The notes under the pieces are model-generated. The model was not told where the DNA came from. It saw only the letters and a program-made list of their open reading frames with translations, and did not search any database. From Alphaproteobacteria bacterium (lineage in GTDB: Bacteria; Pseudomonadota; Alphaproteobacteria; Puniceispirillales; Puniceispirillaceae), in contig JAKMFL010000056.1 in NCBI GenBank assembly GCA_022425485.1, forward strand, positions 1-36,116: 36,116 bases of DNA. Direction: 5' to 3'. Position 1 is the first letter of the stretch. Every line of letters begins with the position of its first letter. Shown here piece after piece: positions 7,526 through 15,185 of this stretch. Both the position numbers and the translations under genes were made by a program.

Positions 7526-7945
7526 ATGTCAGAGACTTGTCTGCCGACTGAAAAAATTACCAAAGCCACGGCAAAACTATTTTTGGATGCAGGGGAAGCG
7601 GTTTTAAAAGAATTCACCTTGAAAAATAGCCGCCGCGCTGACCTGATTGCGCTTAGCCCAAAACAAAAGCTCTCTATTATTGAGGTAAAATCTTCTCGCC
7701 GTGACTTTACAAGTGATCATAAGTGGCCTGAATATATCGGGTTTGCAGATTATTTTTATTTTGCGGTAGCAGAGGATTTTCCGCAGGAAATTCTGCCGGA
7801 TGAGGGTATGTGCGGTATTATTCTGTCGGATGGGTTTGATGCGCTGATCACCCGGCCAGCCCCGTTCCGCCCTCTAGCTAGTGCGCGGCGTGCACATCTT
7901 ATCCGGCAATTGGCTGTAACGGCGATGCGGCGACTGGAAATTTAG
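7526..7945 (+). CDS. mmcB: MmcB-family DNA repair protein
   Basis: A 139-residue protein with a PD-(D/E)XK-type core: RRADLIAL (Asp39), then IIEVKSSRRDF (Glu53, Lys55), followed by KWPEYIGFADYFYFAV, typical of the alphaproteobacterial MmcB family. In Caulobacter, mmcB is a DNA-damage-induced gene whose role is inferred to be DNA repair. I saw no clear GTTC-N7-GTTC SOS operator in the short upstream region. The SD is strong (AGGGGG, five bases before the ATG). It converges on the methyltransferase gene with no gap between the two stop codons. Confidence 0.9.
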   Translation: MSETCLPTEKITKATAKLFLDAGEAVLKEFTLKNSRRADLIALSPKQKLSIIEVKSSRRDFTSDHKWPEYIGFADYFYFAVAEDFPQEILPDEGMCGIILSDGFDALITRPAPFRPLASARRAHLIRQLAVTAMRRLEI

Positions 7946-8587
7946 CTACTTTTGAATGATGAAGGTAGCATCATTATCGACATAGCGGGTTGGGCTAGCG
8001 GTGGTGCGGCCGAAATGACGCTCTAGCAGGCTTTTGAATTTTTCAGGCTGGATATAGAAAATATCATTATGGATTTTAGCCTCTGGCAGGCTCGTAATAT
8101 TGATAGCCATGCCCTTATTTACGCGCTTCCAACTCAAATCCATTTGCCGCAGGATATAATCTTGCCACAAACTATAATCATCACAGTGACATAAATTAAA
8201 CGTGCCTACAAAAACTGCATAATCAGGCTTGTCTGCAGGCTGACGGCCCAAGTGGAAACGCTGCTCACCATCTGAAAAATGCTGTTTGCAATGGCTGATC
8301 ATTGCAGAATTAATATCATACCCAGAATACGAAAAATGCTGGAAGCGTTCTGTTGCTTGGATAAAATTCCACAAAGCGCCATATCCGCAGCCAATATCGG
8401 CAAGCTGAATGCGCTTTGCCTTTTCACGCGCCGTAATCTGCGCTAGGAGGTGGTCAAAGCGTGCGGTTTGGCTCAAGCGAGATGCCCAAAACACCCCCTC
8501 TGCTGCGGCACCTTTCTGCTGGAACCGTTTGGTATAGGCAGACCGGATTGAGTTCTCAAATAACTGTTGGCTGATACGCTTGAACAT
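7946..8587 (-). CDS. Class I SAM-dependent methyltransferase
   Basis: A 213-residue protein. The SAM-binding motif I is IQLADIGCGYGALWNFI (about residues 60-76), followed by the acidic loop in YSGYDINSAMI and motif IV-like FVGTFNLCH. The C-terminal part carries NITSLPEAKIHNDIFYIQPEKF. The substrate is not evident; the general shape is of a small-molecule methyltransferase. Its ATG lies nine bases after the stop of the HD-domain gene, so the two almost certainly form an operon and probably act on related compounds. Confidence 0.9.
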   Translation of the reverse strand: MFKRISQQLFENSIRSAYTKRFQQKGAAAEGVFWASRLSQTARFDHLLAQITAREKAKRIQLADIGCGYGALWNFIQATERFQHFSYSGYDINSAMISHCKQHFSDGEQRFHLGRQPADKPDYAVFVGTFNLCHCDDYSLWQDYILRQMDLSWKRVNKGMAINITSLPEAKIHNDIFYIQPEKFKSLLERHFGRTTASPTRYVDNDATFIIQK

Positions 8588-8596
8588 AAGATGGCT

Positions 8597-9193
8597 TTAG
8601 ATGTCGCCTTCGCTAAGGATGCTTTTATCAAAGGCTGGGCGGCTAAAGATTTCCTGAACCATCGGCATAAAATGAGCTAGCGGCTTGGTCGGATAGTCTG
8701 GGTCAAATGAGGCCTGATCCCATTCACCGCAGAATTTTTCAGTTATATCAAACCATTTATGGCCACGATAGCGCTCTCGCTCATCTTTGTTTAGCCCAAC
8801 CTTGTCTGCGTAATAATACATCTGGAAAATACCATGATGTTCGAGCACCCAGGTAACTTCTTCACGCACATAGGGCCGGATAATGGATGCCGCCATTTGA
8901 GAGTGATTCTCTGGGGCTAAATCATCGCCAATATCATGAATAAGCGCGGCCACAATCAGCTCTATATCTGCCCCATCTTCTTGCGCTCTTGTTGCGGTTT
9001 GCAAGGAATGCTCAAGCCGCGTGACCTGATACCCCCCTAATGTGTCCTCTAGATTTTCCAAAGCGGATAAAATGCGCTCGGGCAGGGTGCTGATATAGGC
9101 CTTTTCCAATTTTTCAAGCAGGGCATAATCTTGTGCTGTGCCCCTATCCATTCGGGTGAAAGAGACTGTATTTTCTGGCGATATATCTCTCAT
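8597..9193 (-). CDS. HD-domain protein resembling PhnZ-type diiron oxygenases
   Basis: A 198-residue protein with the HD metal ligand pattern: His62 in TRLEHSLQTA, His86-Asp87 in AALIHDIGD, further His at 97 (PENH) and 119-120 (LEHHG), and Asp164 in SFDPDY. The segment LEHSLQ-x-A-GAD-AAL-HDIG, with 24 residues between the first two ligands, closely parallels PhnZ, which oxidatively cleaves a C-P bond with a mixed-valent iron pair, and its relatives TmpB and myo-inositol oxygenase. A plain phosphohydrolase is the alternative. No phosphonate transporter or PhnY-like dioxygenase is nearby, so the substrate is unknown. An AGAGAG SD precedes the ATG, and a methyltransferase follows in an operon. 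Confidence 0.85.
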   Translation of the reverse strand: MRDISPENTVSFTRMDRGTAQDYALLEKLEKAYISTLPERILSALENLEDTLGGYQVTRLEHSLQTATRAQEDGADIELIVAALIHDIGDDLAPENHSQMAASIIRPYVREEVTWVLEHHGIFQMYYYADKVGLNKDERERYRGHKWFDITEKFCGEWDQASFDPDYPTKPLAHFMPMVQEIFSRPAFDKSILSEGDI

Positions 9194-9291
9194 ATCTATC
9201 TCTCTGGTAAATCTTTTTAGCTTATTGGCATTGCACCTAGCTATTGAGTTTTGCCGCCTCTTATTTGCCGCGTCTATAAAAAAATTGTCGC

Positions 9292-9347
9292 CCCAGCTAA
9301 AAAATGCCCAGCTTAGCTAAAAAAAGTCCAGCTTAATTAAAAAATTT
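9292..9347. repeat. Degenerate tandem repeat (15-21 bp units)
   Basis: Three head-to-tail units start (C)CCAGCT and end in an A-rich run, at 9292-9306, 9307-9327 and 9328-9347; the second and third carry an extra TAGC or TAAT insertion. They lie in the gap between the divergent HD-domain gene and the SHOCT-like gene. Confidence 0.6.
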
Positions 9348-9368
9348 AGGCGAAACCAAATCGGCACG

Positions 9369-9396
9369 TTCATTTCTGTAGAATTTTTGATATAAG
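9369..9396 (+). promoter_or_regulatory. Candidate promoter for the SHOCT-like gene
   Basis: TTCATT (9369-9374) and TATAAG (9391-9396) are separated by 16 bases and sit 55 bases before the ATG at 9451. Both hexamers are imperfect, so this is only a candidate. Confidence 0.3.
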
Positions 9397-9450
9397 AGAT
9401 GCATAGAAAAAGTTTTCAGCAACAGCGCGTCAGGTAACTTCAGAGTAATA

Positions 9451-9993
9451 ATGGGCAACACGCAGATAAATGATTGGGTGATGGAAATTCTTAGCGGCGC
9501 GCAAAGCGGCGATCCGCAAGCAATGATAATCGCTGGTTTGTCTGGCGCGTTAGCGCTGATCTTGATTCTAATGGTCATTATCGCTGTTATGGGCCGAAAA
9601 GATAAATCAGCTGTAAACCAAGCTGAGCCTGAAAAGGAAGGTGCGCCTAAAAGCGCCGAGCCTGAAATAGCTATGCAAGCTGAAACTGCGGACACCTCCG
9701 CTGATGTAAATAAACCTGTATATGCCGAGAGCGATGATAGCCAGAATGCTGAAATGCCGCAGACAGATGATTTCATGATATTTAGGCGCGGCGAGCGGCA
9801 AACAACACAGCGCAAAGACGAAATAATGCCAACCGCTGAAGGCTTGAGTATTGAGGATAATTTGCAGCTGATTGAGCGTGAGATGATAAAATTGCGTGAT
9901 ATGTTTAAACAAGGGCATGTCACGCGAGATGTTTACGTTGATGAAACCCGTAATCTTTATCATCAAGCTAGGGCAATATCTGCGTTAAAATAA
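9451..9993 (+). CDS. Membrane-anchored protein with SHOCT-like C-terminus
   Basis: A 180-residue protein. After a short polar N-terminus there is one transmembrane helix (about residues 27-48, SGALALILILMVIIAVMG), then a long acidic, Ala/Glu-rich linker (50-105). The end, from about residue 133 (DNLQLIEREMIKLRDMFKQG, then HVTRDVYVDETRNLYHQA), has the helix-turn-helix spacing of SHOCT motifs: L..L..L...G.IT...Y......L. SHOCT segments are thought to help oligomerisation. Function unknown. The ATG has a weak SD (CAGAG). Confidence 0.75.
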   Translation: MGNTQINDWVMEILSGAQSGDPQAMIIAGLSGALALILILMVIIAVMGRKDKSAVNQAEPEKEGAPKSAEPEIAMQAETADTSADVNKPVYAESDDSQNAEMPQTDDFMIFRRGERQTTQRKDEIMPTAEGLSIEDNLQLIEREMIKLRDMFKQGHVTRDVYVDETRNLYHQARAISALK

Positions 9994-10063
9994 AATCTCT
10001 TTAGCACTGGAAAAATGCGCACAAAAGACGGTTTTAAGTTTCGTTTTGCCCGTGAATATTGAG

Positions 10064-10095
10064 TAGATGCAAGTGTGGGTAGGCGCAAGTGTGGC
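10064..10095. repeat. 16-bp tandem duplication at a gene start
   Basis: Two 16-base units (10064-10079 and 10080-10095) both contain GCAAGTGTGG. Each copy carries a potential GTG start in that string, and the first also spans the ATG used as start of the following gene, so the duplication has altered the translation start region. Confidence 0.65.
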
Positions 10096-10783
10096 AAAGA
10101 TAAGCAAACAGCTAGCTGAAAATAAACAAGCCGGACAAGGCGGCTCTGCTTTTCCGGGCTTAAGCTTTGTTGAAAGGTTGTTTATTTGCCTGACGATTGG
10201 TGCGCTATTTTTTGGCCTCATTATCAGCTGGTATACGCAATCCACAGAGACAAAGCTTACGCAAACCAAGCAAAGTGGAATTGCTGTCAGCCAATGGATA
10301 CAGTCAGCCTATCGGTTAAAGAATACGCGTTTAAACCTTTCTGATGAAACAGGAGAGACGCGCTATTGTGCGGGAACGGAAAAGCTGATTAGCAAGGCCT
10401 GTATTCTGGAATTAATCCAAGAGAACAACATATTTAAAAGCCTGGAAAATCCGTTTTTTCCAGAAAACAGGAATGCGTCGTTAATTGCTGTCTTTGATAG
10501 TCAGGCAGGCATACCAGAAGATGTTAGCCCGTGCGCCAGCCTGTCGGATTCGTTTTCACTATTCACCGCGTCAGGTCTGTTTAATGGCAAGCCTAAAGCA
10601 TGGCGGGGAACAATAATGCTATATGTGCCCCTATCAGATAAAAAAACATCAGATAAAAAAACATCAGATAAACAAACGTCAGATAGTAAAACATCAGATA
10701 ATAAGGCAGAGCTCATTACCGGATATTGCAATGAAGGCGGGCGATATGAGCGGCTGGTAGGTGAAATTCAATTTTCTAAATGA
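10067..10783 (+). CDS. Single-pass membrane protein of unknown function
   Basis: A protein of up to 238 residues with one transmembrane helix (about residues 38-56, RLFICLTIGALFFGLIISWY) near the N-terminus and the rest probably outside the cytoplasm. Four or more cysteines (YCAG, ACIL, PCASL, GYCNEGG) could form disulfides. Near the end is a low-complexity run of five SDKKT-type pentapeptides made by an exact 15-bp tandem repeat. The N-terminal anchor is loosely pilin-like, but there is no pilin processing motif. Either the ATG at 10067 or the GTG at 10091 could be the start; the GTG has a better spaced G-rich SD. Family not recognised. Confidence 0.65.
   Translation: MQVWVGASVAKISKQLAENKQAGQGGSAFPGLSFVERLFICLTIGALFFGLIISWYTQSTETKLTQTKQSGIAVSQWIQSAYRLKNTRLNLSDETGETRYCAGTEKLISKACILELIQENNIFKSLENPFFPENRNASLIAVFDSQAGIPEDVSPCASLSDSFSLFTASGLFNGKPKAWRGTIMLYVPLSDKKTSDKKTSDKQTSDSKTSDNKAELITGYCNEGGRYERLVGEIQFSK
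10634..10708 (+). repeat. In-frame 15-bp tandem repeat, five units
   Basis: The units run from 10634 in exact 15-base steps. The first two are identical (TCAGATAAAAAAACA); later ones differ by one to four bases. They encode repeated SDKKT-like pentapeptides inside the membrane protein gene and keep the reading frame. Confidence 0.9.
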
Positions 10784-10877
10784 AATAAATTATTGCAAAA
10801 TGGTAGGTGAACAAAATGGGCACAATATATTCTGATTTACTAACCAAATGGGGAATTGTGTCGATTAGATAACTGAA

Positions 10878-10906
10878 ATATGTGATGATTAACCTAAAAC
10901 TATAAT
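10878..10906 (+). promoter_or_regulatory. Candidate promoter close to the parA-like start
   Basis: A perfect -10 hexamer TATAAT lies at 10901-10906, with a poor -35 region about 17 bases upstream. Transcription would begin near 10913, only a few bases before the TTG taken as the start of the ParA-like gene, so the message would be nearly leaderless. Confidence 0.4.
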
Positions 10907-10919
10907 CTTTTTTTCAATT

Positions 10920-11648
10920 TTGAAACAGTCAGGCATATCATTGGAACAGGGACAGTCTATTTTTGTTGGAAATATCAAAGGCGGTGTCGGTAAAAGTACG
11001 CTTACCAGCCTGCTGTTTGACTATTTTATGAAAAAAAGAGGAGAGCGCAAAGTTCAGATGGTAGATGCCGACAGGCAAGGCACCTCTTTTGAGCTGCTAG
11101 CGCCGCTGGCAAGTGGGGATAATATCCGCCATGTGCCTGTATCTGACCGTTTTGACGGGCTTTCGCTGGTAACGCTAGATAGCATATTAAGGCGGATGCG
11201 CTCTAATCCTGACACGCTGACCATTGTTGATACAGGGGCAGGCTGGCCGGGAAATGTCTGGCAAATCGCCATGTTATGCGAGTGTATTATCATCCCAACA
11301 ACATTATCTTGGGCAGATTTGCGCCCAACAATTGAATTTGTACGCGAGATGGATGAGCGCAAACAAAGTCTAGATACGGTTAACCCGCATTTGATTATCG
11401 TGCCGAACAAAGTGCCACCATCTCAGCGGGATATGTCTATGCTGAGCGAAAACCTAAAGGATCTAAATGTGGTGGTTGCACCGCCCCTATCTGATTTGTC
11501 CGTGGTTCGCCATATGTCTGCCGAGTTTAAAGGCTTGGAGCCCGCCAAGGGCACACGCTTTTATGATGAATTTACCCGCCTAGGAGATTTCATTAATGAT
11601 TATGTGCTCTCTGGCCGCTTAAACCAGATGTATGATGCCCAGATATAG
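10920..11648 (+). CDS. Orphan ParA/MinD-like ATPase
   Basis: A protein of up to 242 residues with a deviant Walker A KGGVGKST at residues 20-27, the ParA motif VDADRQGT at 48-55, and a Walker B position TIVDTGAG in place of the usual DTPP or DAPP. IVPNKVPPSQRD and PPLSDLSVVRHM fit ParA motif 3 and the C-terminal helices. ParA proteins dimerise on ATP and position DNA or protein cargo. No ParB, MinE or cargo gene is adjacent. The only start before Walker A is the TTG at 10920, without an SD, directly after a good -10 box. The Met at about residue 37 would remove Walker A, so it is excluded. Confidence 0.85.
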   Translation: MKQSGISLEQGQSIFVGNIKGGVGKSTLTSLLFDYFMKKRGERKVQMVDADRQGTSFELLAPLASGDNIRHVPVSDRFDGLSLVTLDSILRRMRSNPDTLTIVDTGAGWPGNVWQIAMLCECIIIPTTLSWADLRPTIEFVREMDERKQSLDTVNPHLIIVPNKVPPSQRDMSMLSENLKDLNVVVAPPLSDLSVVRHMSAEFKGLEPAKGTRFYDEFTRLGDFINDYVLSGRLNQMYDAQI

Positions 11649-11653
11649 GATAC

Positions 11654-11674
11654 TAAGTCATAAGTCATAAGGCA
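11654..11674. repeat. 7-bp tandem repeat, three units
   Basis: TAAGTCA, TAAGTCA and TAAGGCA follow one another in the 36-base gap between the convergent parA-like and Rieske oxygenase genes. Confidence 0.6.
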
Positions 11675-11684
11675 TAAATTATTT

Positions 11685-12821
11685 TTAGCCCTGCATTTGG
11701 CTAGCAACCCATTTATGAAAATGATGGGTAGGGGTGTCCATCTTTGGCGAGAATTTGCCGCCATCATAAGAAGGTGCATAGCGGCCCCGCTGCATACCTT
11801 CAACAACCCCGATATCTTCAATAAAGATACCTTTCCATAAGCGGGTATTAGCGCTCCGCATATCTGCAAAAGAAGGGCTATAGGCGGCCTCTTCACTGGC
11901 GTAATAGATACTGACACGCTCGGTTGTTTTGCCTTGACCATTTGGGGTAAGCAAAATCGCATAACAGTGATCTTTATGCACGCCAAACAACACATTAGGG
12001 AAAAAGGCACAATATTCAGCAGCCATATCCCATTTATCTGTTATCCCTTCAAAGGCAGGGAAGCAGCGACCCTCTTCATCCAGCTGTGGTTTGTAGACAT
12101 AAGAGCCTTGCCCTGCATAAATGTCTTCATCCAGAATATTATAGTGATCTTCTAGGCGTGAATAGCTGTTCAGGCCCGGATGGATAAAAGGCAGATGATA
12201 AGCCTCACAGTAGTTTTCCACTGCCAATTTCCAGTTACAATCAACCTCTAGGCTGAACATAGAATCAGTGCCGCCGCCAAATATAGGTCTTTCAAACTCC
12301 GACCATCTGTCGCGCAAGGGCTGTGCAACGATATCGAATGAAGCTGCCTTGCCAGATAGATTCACAAACACCACATCGCGCCAGACAAAAGACCTCACAC
12401 GGTTCAGAGACAGGCTTTCACAAATCACCGTCTTATCTTTGTGAATATTGGGGCCGCCAACATGGGGGGTAGCTTTCAGATGACCTTCTAAATCATATGA
12501 CCAAGCATGATAGGGACAGGTTATCGGGCCGTTTAGCTGGGCAGGCTCTTCAACAAGTATCATGCCGCGATGACGGCAGACATTTTCAAAAACATGCACC
12601 TCATCATTTTTTGTGCGCACCATCAGCAAGGGAATGCCCAGCATATCAATAGGGTATACACATCCCGGCTTTGGCACATCACAGCCAAAACCTATTGCCG
12701 CCCAGCCTTGTTTAAAAATTGCATCTGCTTCTTTAGCATGCATATCTCTGTCGATATAACAGGCATTTGGCAGGCCATGTGCCTGTTCAATGGGCTGTAA
12801 TACAGAAACTAAATCATCCAT
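11685..12821 (-). CDS. Rieske non-heme iron oxygenase, alpha subunit
   Basis: A 378-residue ring-hydroxylating-type oxygenase. The Rieske [2Fe-2S] ligands are Cys82-x-His84 (NVCRHRG) and Cys102-x2-His105 (CPYHAW). The mononuclear iron site uses His209 and His214 in ENYCEAYHLPFIHPGL, with the third ligand probably the Asp in FIEDIGVVEGMQRG. These enzymes insert oxygen or demethylate quaternary amines and aromatics. The general look is closer to the choline/glycine-betaine/carnitine monooxygenase side than to classic aromatic dioxygenases, but the substrate is not decided. No reductase or ferredoxin gene is next to it, so electrons must come from elsewhere. A strong AAGGAG SD precedes the ATG. 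Confidence 0.92.
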   Translation of the reverse strand: MDDLVSVLQPIEQAHGLPNACYIDRDMHAKEADAIFKQGWAAIGFGCDVPKPGCVYPIDMLGIPLLMVRTKNDEVHVFENVCRHRGMILVEEPAQLNGPITCPYHAWSYDLEGHLKATPHVGGPNIHKDKTVICESLSLNRVRSFVWRDVVFVNLSGKAASFDIVAQPLRDRWSEFERPIFGGGTDSMFSLEVDCNWKLAVENYCEAYHLPFIHPGLNSYSRLEDHYNILDEDIYAGQGSYVYKPQLDEEGRCFPAFEGITDKWDMAAEYCAFFPNVLFGVHKDHCYAILLTPNGQGKTTERVSIYYASEEAAYSPSFADMRSANTRLWKGIFIEDIGVVEGMQRGRYAPSYDGGKFSPKMDTPTHHFHKWVASQMQG

Positions 12822-13015
12822 CCAATAGCTCCTTCTAGCTTTGCAAGCCTAAAAACCTATCTGACCAGATTGTCTGTCTGGGCTTGACGGCGTCACCGCA
12901 ATCCATGACAGAGTAAAAGAAGAAAGATTTTTGTGTCTGTCCCTTTCGCGCCCAAAAAGTCGGCTTTTGACAAGGTTATGAATTTCAGTTCTGGAATCTG
13001 CTAAGGTGAGATGGA

Positions 13016-13075
13016 TTTAATACTGGTGCGTTTAATATTGGTGCGTCTAATAATGGTGCATCAAATTCTGGGGTA
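13016..13075 (+). repeat. 15-bp tandem repeat, four units, upstream of selO
   Basis: Units at 13016, 13031, 13046 and 13061 are 15 bases each and share the pattern TTTAATAnTGGTGCG; the fourth has diverged to end TCTGGGGTA. That last unit supplies the G-rich SD five bases before the selO ATG. Confidence 0.85.
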
Positions 13076-13080
13076 AGTTA

Positions 13081-14484
13081 ATGTTTGCATATCAGCCCAA
13101 ACCTATTCATTTGCAGCTTGGCTCTGCCTTTTATGATCCTGTCAAGCCAGCTAAATTTCCCAAACATATTTTGCGTTATCGTAATGATGTTGCGGCAAGC
13201 AATATCGGTTTGCAGGCACTTTCAGACGCTGATTTCATCCGGCATTTTGGGGCGTTTGAGCCGCTTGACGATAATATCCCGGCGCCCATTGCCTTGCGAT
13301 ATCATGGTCATCAATTTGGCGTTTATAACCCTGAGATTGGGGATGGGCGTGGTTTTTTGTTTGCGCAATGTGAGGAGGCGGAAACAGGGCGTATTTTGGA
13401 CTTAGGCACGAAGGGCTCTGGGCGTACCCCTTATGCCCGCACTGCAGATGGCCGCCTGACCTTAAAAGGCGCGGTGCGCGAAATATTAGCGACCGAAATG
13501 TTGTCTGCGCTGAATGTGCCGAGCTCTGCCACATTTTGTGTTATCGAAACAGGGGAGGCACTAGAGCGCCATGATGAGCCGTCACCCACACGCGCAGCCG
13601 TTTTAACGCGTTTATTGCATAGTCATATCAGGATAGGCAGCTTCCAGCGCCTAGCCTATCTTCAGCAAACAGATAATCTGGAAATTTTGCTACGACACGC
13701 CATAAGCTATCACTATCCAGAGTTGGATGCGCAGGCGCCAATGGCAGAATTAGTTCCAGCCTTTCTATCCAAACTTGCCTCTAAAATTGCAAAGATGGTG
13801 GCTGGGTGGATGGCGGCTGGATTTGTACATGGTGTCTTGAATACCGACAATTTCAACATCACGGGAGAGAGTTTTGACTATGGCCCGTGGCGGTTCTTGC
13901 CAGCCATGCAGCCAGACTTTACCGCTGCTTATTTTGACCAGCAGCAACGCTATGCCTATGGACGCCAGCCAGAGGCAGCCTTATGGGCGCTTTGCCGTCT
14001 GGCAGATTGTTTTCAGCATGTGCTAGATACCGAAGCTTTGGGGGCAGCGCTTGGTGATTACTGGCCAGAGGTTGAGGCTGAGATTGCGCGCGCAATATGT
14101 TGGCGACTTGGCGTAAAGGCAGATGATAAGGCCGCCCAAGAGATAACCTCTCAGCTATTTCAGGCAGCAGGGCAAAGCCATATCGGCTGGGATCAGCTCT
14201 TTAAAGACCTTTACGGCGGTCAGCTTGTGCCAGATGCGGTGTCCGCCCATCTCTGGGCAGAACATAGCGGGCTTCAAGCGCTCGCGGCCCATACCGCCAA
14301 ATTTCCATCTCGCCAGAAAAATCAGTCAGCAATTGCCCAAATTAAACAGCGGCCACTTGTGACAATGGAAATATCAGCTATGGAAGGGTTGTGGTCGCCA
14401 ATCGCTGAAAAAGATGACTGGCAATTTTTTGAAGCTGCGCTTGCCGCTATTCGGGCACATGGCGCCGCTTTAAAAGAGGCCTAG
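13081..14484 (+). CDS. selO: SelO protein adenylyltransferase (YdiU/UPF0061)
   Basis: A 467-residue pseudokinase-fold protein, close to the E. coli length. Visible motifs are YHGHQFGVYNPEIGDGRG (residues 74-91), LGTKGSGRTPYAR (109-120) with the ATP-binding Lys111, HGVLNTDNFNITG (250-262) with the metal-binding Asn and Asp, and DYGPW (266-270). SelO transfers AMP from ATP to Ser, Thr or Tyr of target proteins and is linked to redox homeostasis. The C-terminal selenocysteine of eukaryotic SelO is absent, as in other bacteria. It is divergent from the Rieske gene and convergent with the Lrp-type regulator. Confidence 0.95.
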   Translation: MFAYQPKPIHLQLGSAFYDPVKPAKFPKHILRYRNDVAASNIGLQALSDADFIRHFGAFEPLDDNIPAPIALRYHGHQFGVYNPEIGDGRGFLFAQCEEAETGRILDLGTKGSGRTPYARTADGRLTLKGAVREILATEMLSALNVPSSATFCVIETGEALERHDEPSPTRAAVLTRLLHSHIRIGSFQRLAYLQQTDNLEILLRHAISYHYPELDAQAPMAELVPAFLSKLASKIAKMVAGWMAAGFVHGVLNTDNFNITGESFDYGPWRFLPAMQPDFTAAYFDQQQRYAYGRQPEAALWALCRLADCFQHVLDTEALGAALGDYWPEVEAEIARAICWRLGVKADDKAAQEITSQLFQAAGQSHIGWDQLFKDLYGGQLVPDAVSAHLWAEHSGLQALAAHTAKFPSRQKNQSAIAQIKQRPLVTMEISAMEGLWSPIAEKDDWQFFEAALAAIRAHGAALKEA

Positions 14485-14492
14485 GAAGCGCC

Positions 14493-14951
14493 TTATAGCT
14501 CTTCTGCGGAGAGGCCGCGATTGACAACTTCGCGCAGGGCAAAATTACTCTCCATGCGTAAAACATGCGGCAATGCAGATAGATATTCACTGTGGATACG
14601 CCCGTAATCCGTGACATCGCGGGCGGCTATCCGCAACAAATAATCGCTTTCACCGGCAAGCAGGAAACAGGCCAGAACCTGCGGTACTTTCCTTACCGCC
14701 TGTTCAAAGTCAGATAGCATATCAGCAGATTGGCCATGCAGCGTTATATGCACCAATACCAATACCGAATGGCCCAGCTTTTCATGGCTAAGCCGCGCAT
14801 TATAGCCAGTTATAAGGCCAGATTGTTCGAGCTGCGCAACACGGCGCAAACAGGCAGAGGCGGATAAGCCAACCTTGTCTGCTAGCTCAACATTTGGAAT
14901 GCGGGCGTTTTCCTGCAAAATAGACAGGATAGACCTATCAATCTTATCCAT
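14493..14951 (-). CDS. Lrp/AsnC-family regulator, AldR-like
   Basis: A 152-residue Lrp/AsnC protein: an N-terminal winged helix-turn-helix (DKIDRSILSILQENARIPNV, then ELADKVGLSASACLRRVAQL, residues 2-41) and a RAM effector domain with LAGESDYLLRIAARD. The ATG at 14951 has a strong AGGAGG SD; the longer frame to 14990 is not needed. It is transcribed away from ald, and such paired regulators (AldR, BkdR types) commonly sense alanine or another amino acid and control the divergent dehydrogenase. That pairing is inferred from position. Confidence 0.93.
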   Translation of the reverse strand: MDKIDRSILSILQENARIPNVELADKVGLSASACLRRVAQLEQSGLITGYNARLSHEKLGHSVLVLVHITLHGQSADMLSDFEQAVRKVPQVLACFLLAGESDYLLRIAARDVTDYGRIHSEYLSALPHVLRMESNFALREVVNRGLSAEEL

Positions 14952-15011
14952 AAGGCAACCTCCTAAATCTATATTGGATAATATTGCCACCTTTAGATAA
15001 ATCGCACAATA

Positions 15012-15042
15012 AATTTTATATTTTATTAATTATTATAAAATT
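15012..15042. promoter_or_regulatory. AT-rich inverted repeat between the Lrp-type gene and ald
   Basis: AATTTTAT (15012-15019) and ATAAAATT (15035-15042) form perfect inverted arms around an AT-only centre. Lrp-family proteins bind AT-rich, loosely palindromic sites, and this one lies in the shared control region. A stray AAGGAGG at 15053-15059 has no usable start codon at the right distance. Confidence 0.45.
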
Positions 15043-15185
15043 AAATAGTGAAAAGGAGGCTTTATAAGCATAAATAAGCGCACAAATTTTGTATGAAACC
15101 AGATATTCTAAGTTTAGGAATAAAGGCAGGGTTTAAAACAGCCAAGAGGGGCGATGTATGCCGCTTGGAAAAGGGAGGGTTTGAA

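Noticed and set aside
9333-9923. Long minus-strand ORF (196 codons)
   Set aside because: It is the antisense shadow of the SHOCT-like gene at 9451-9993, which has the better start, a membrane helix and a recognisable C-terminal motif.
10816-10872. 18-codon ORF upstream of the ParA-like gene
   Set aside because: Very short, no family resemblance, and only a loose SD; not supportable as a gene.
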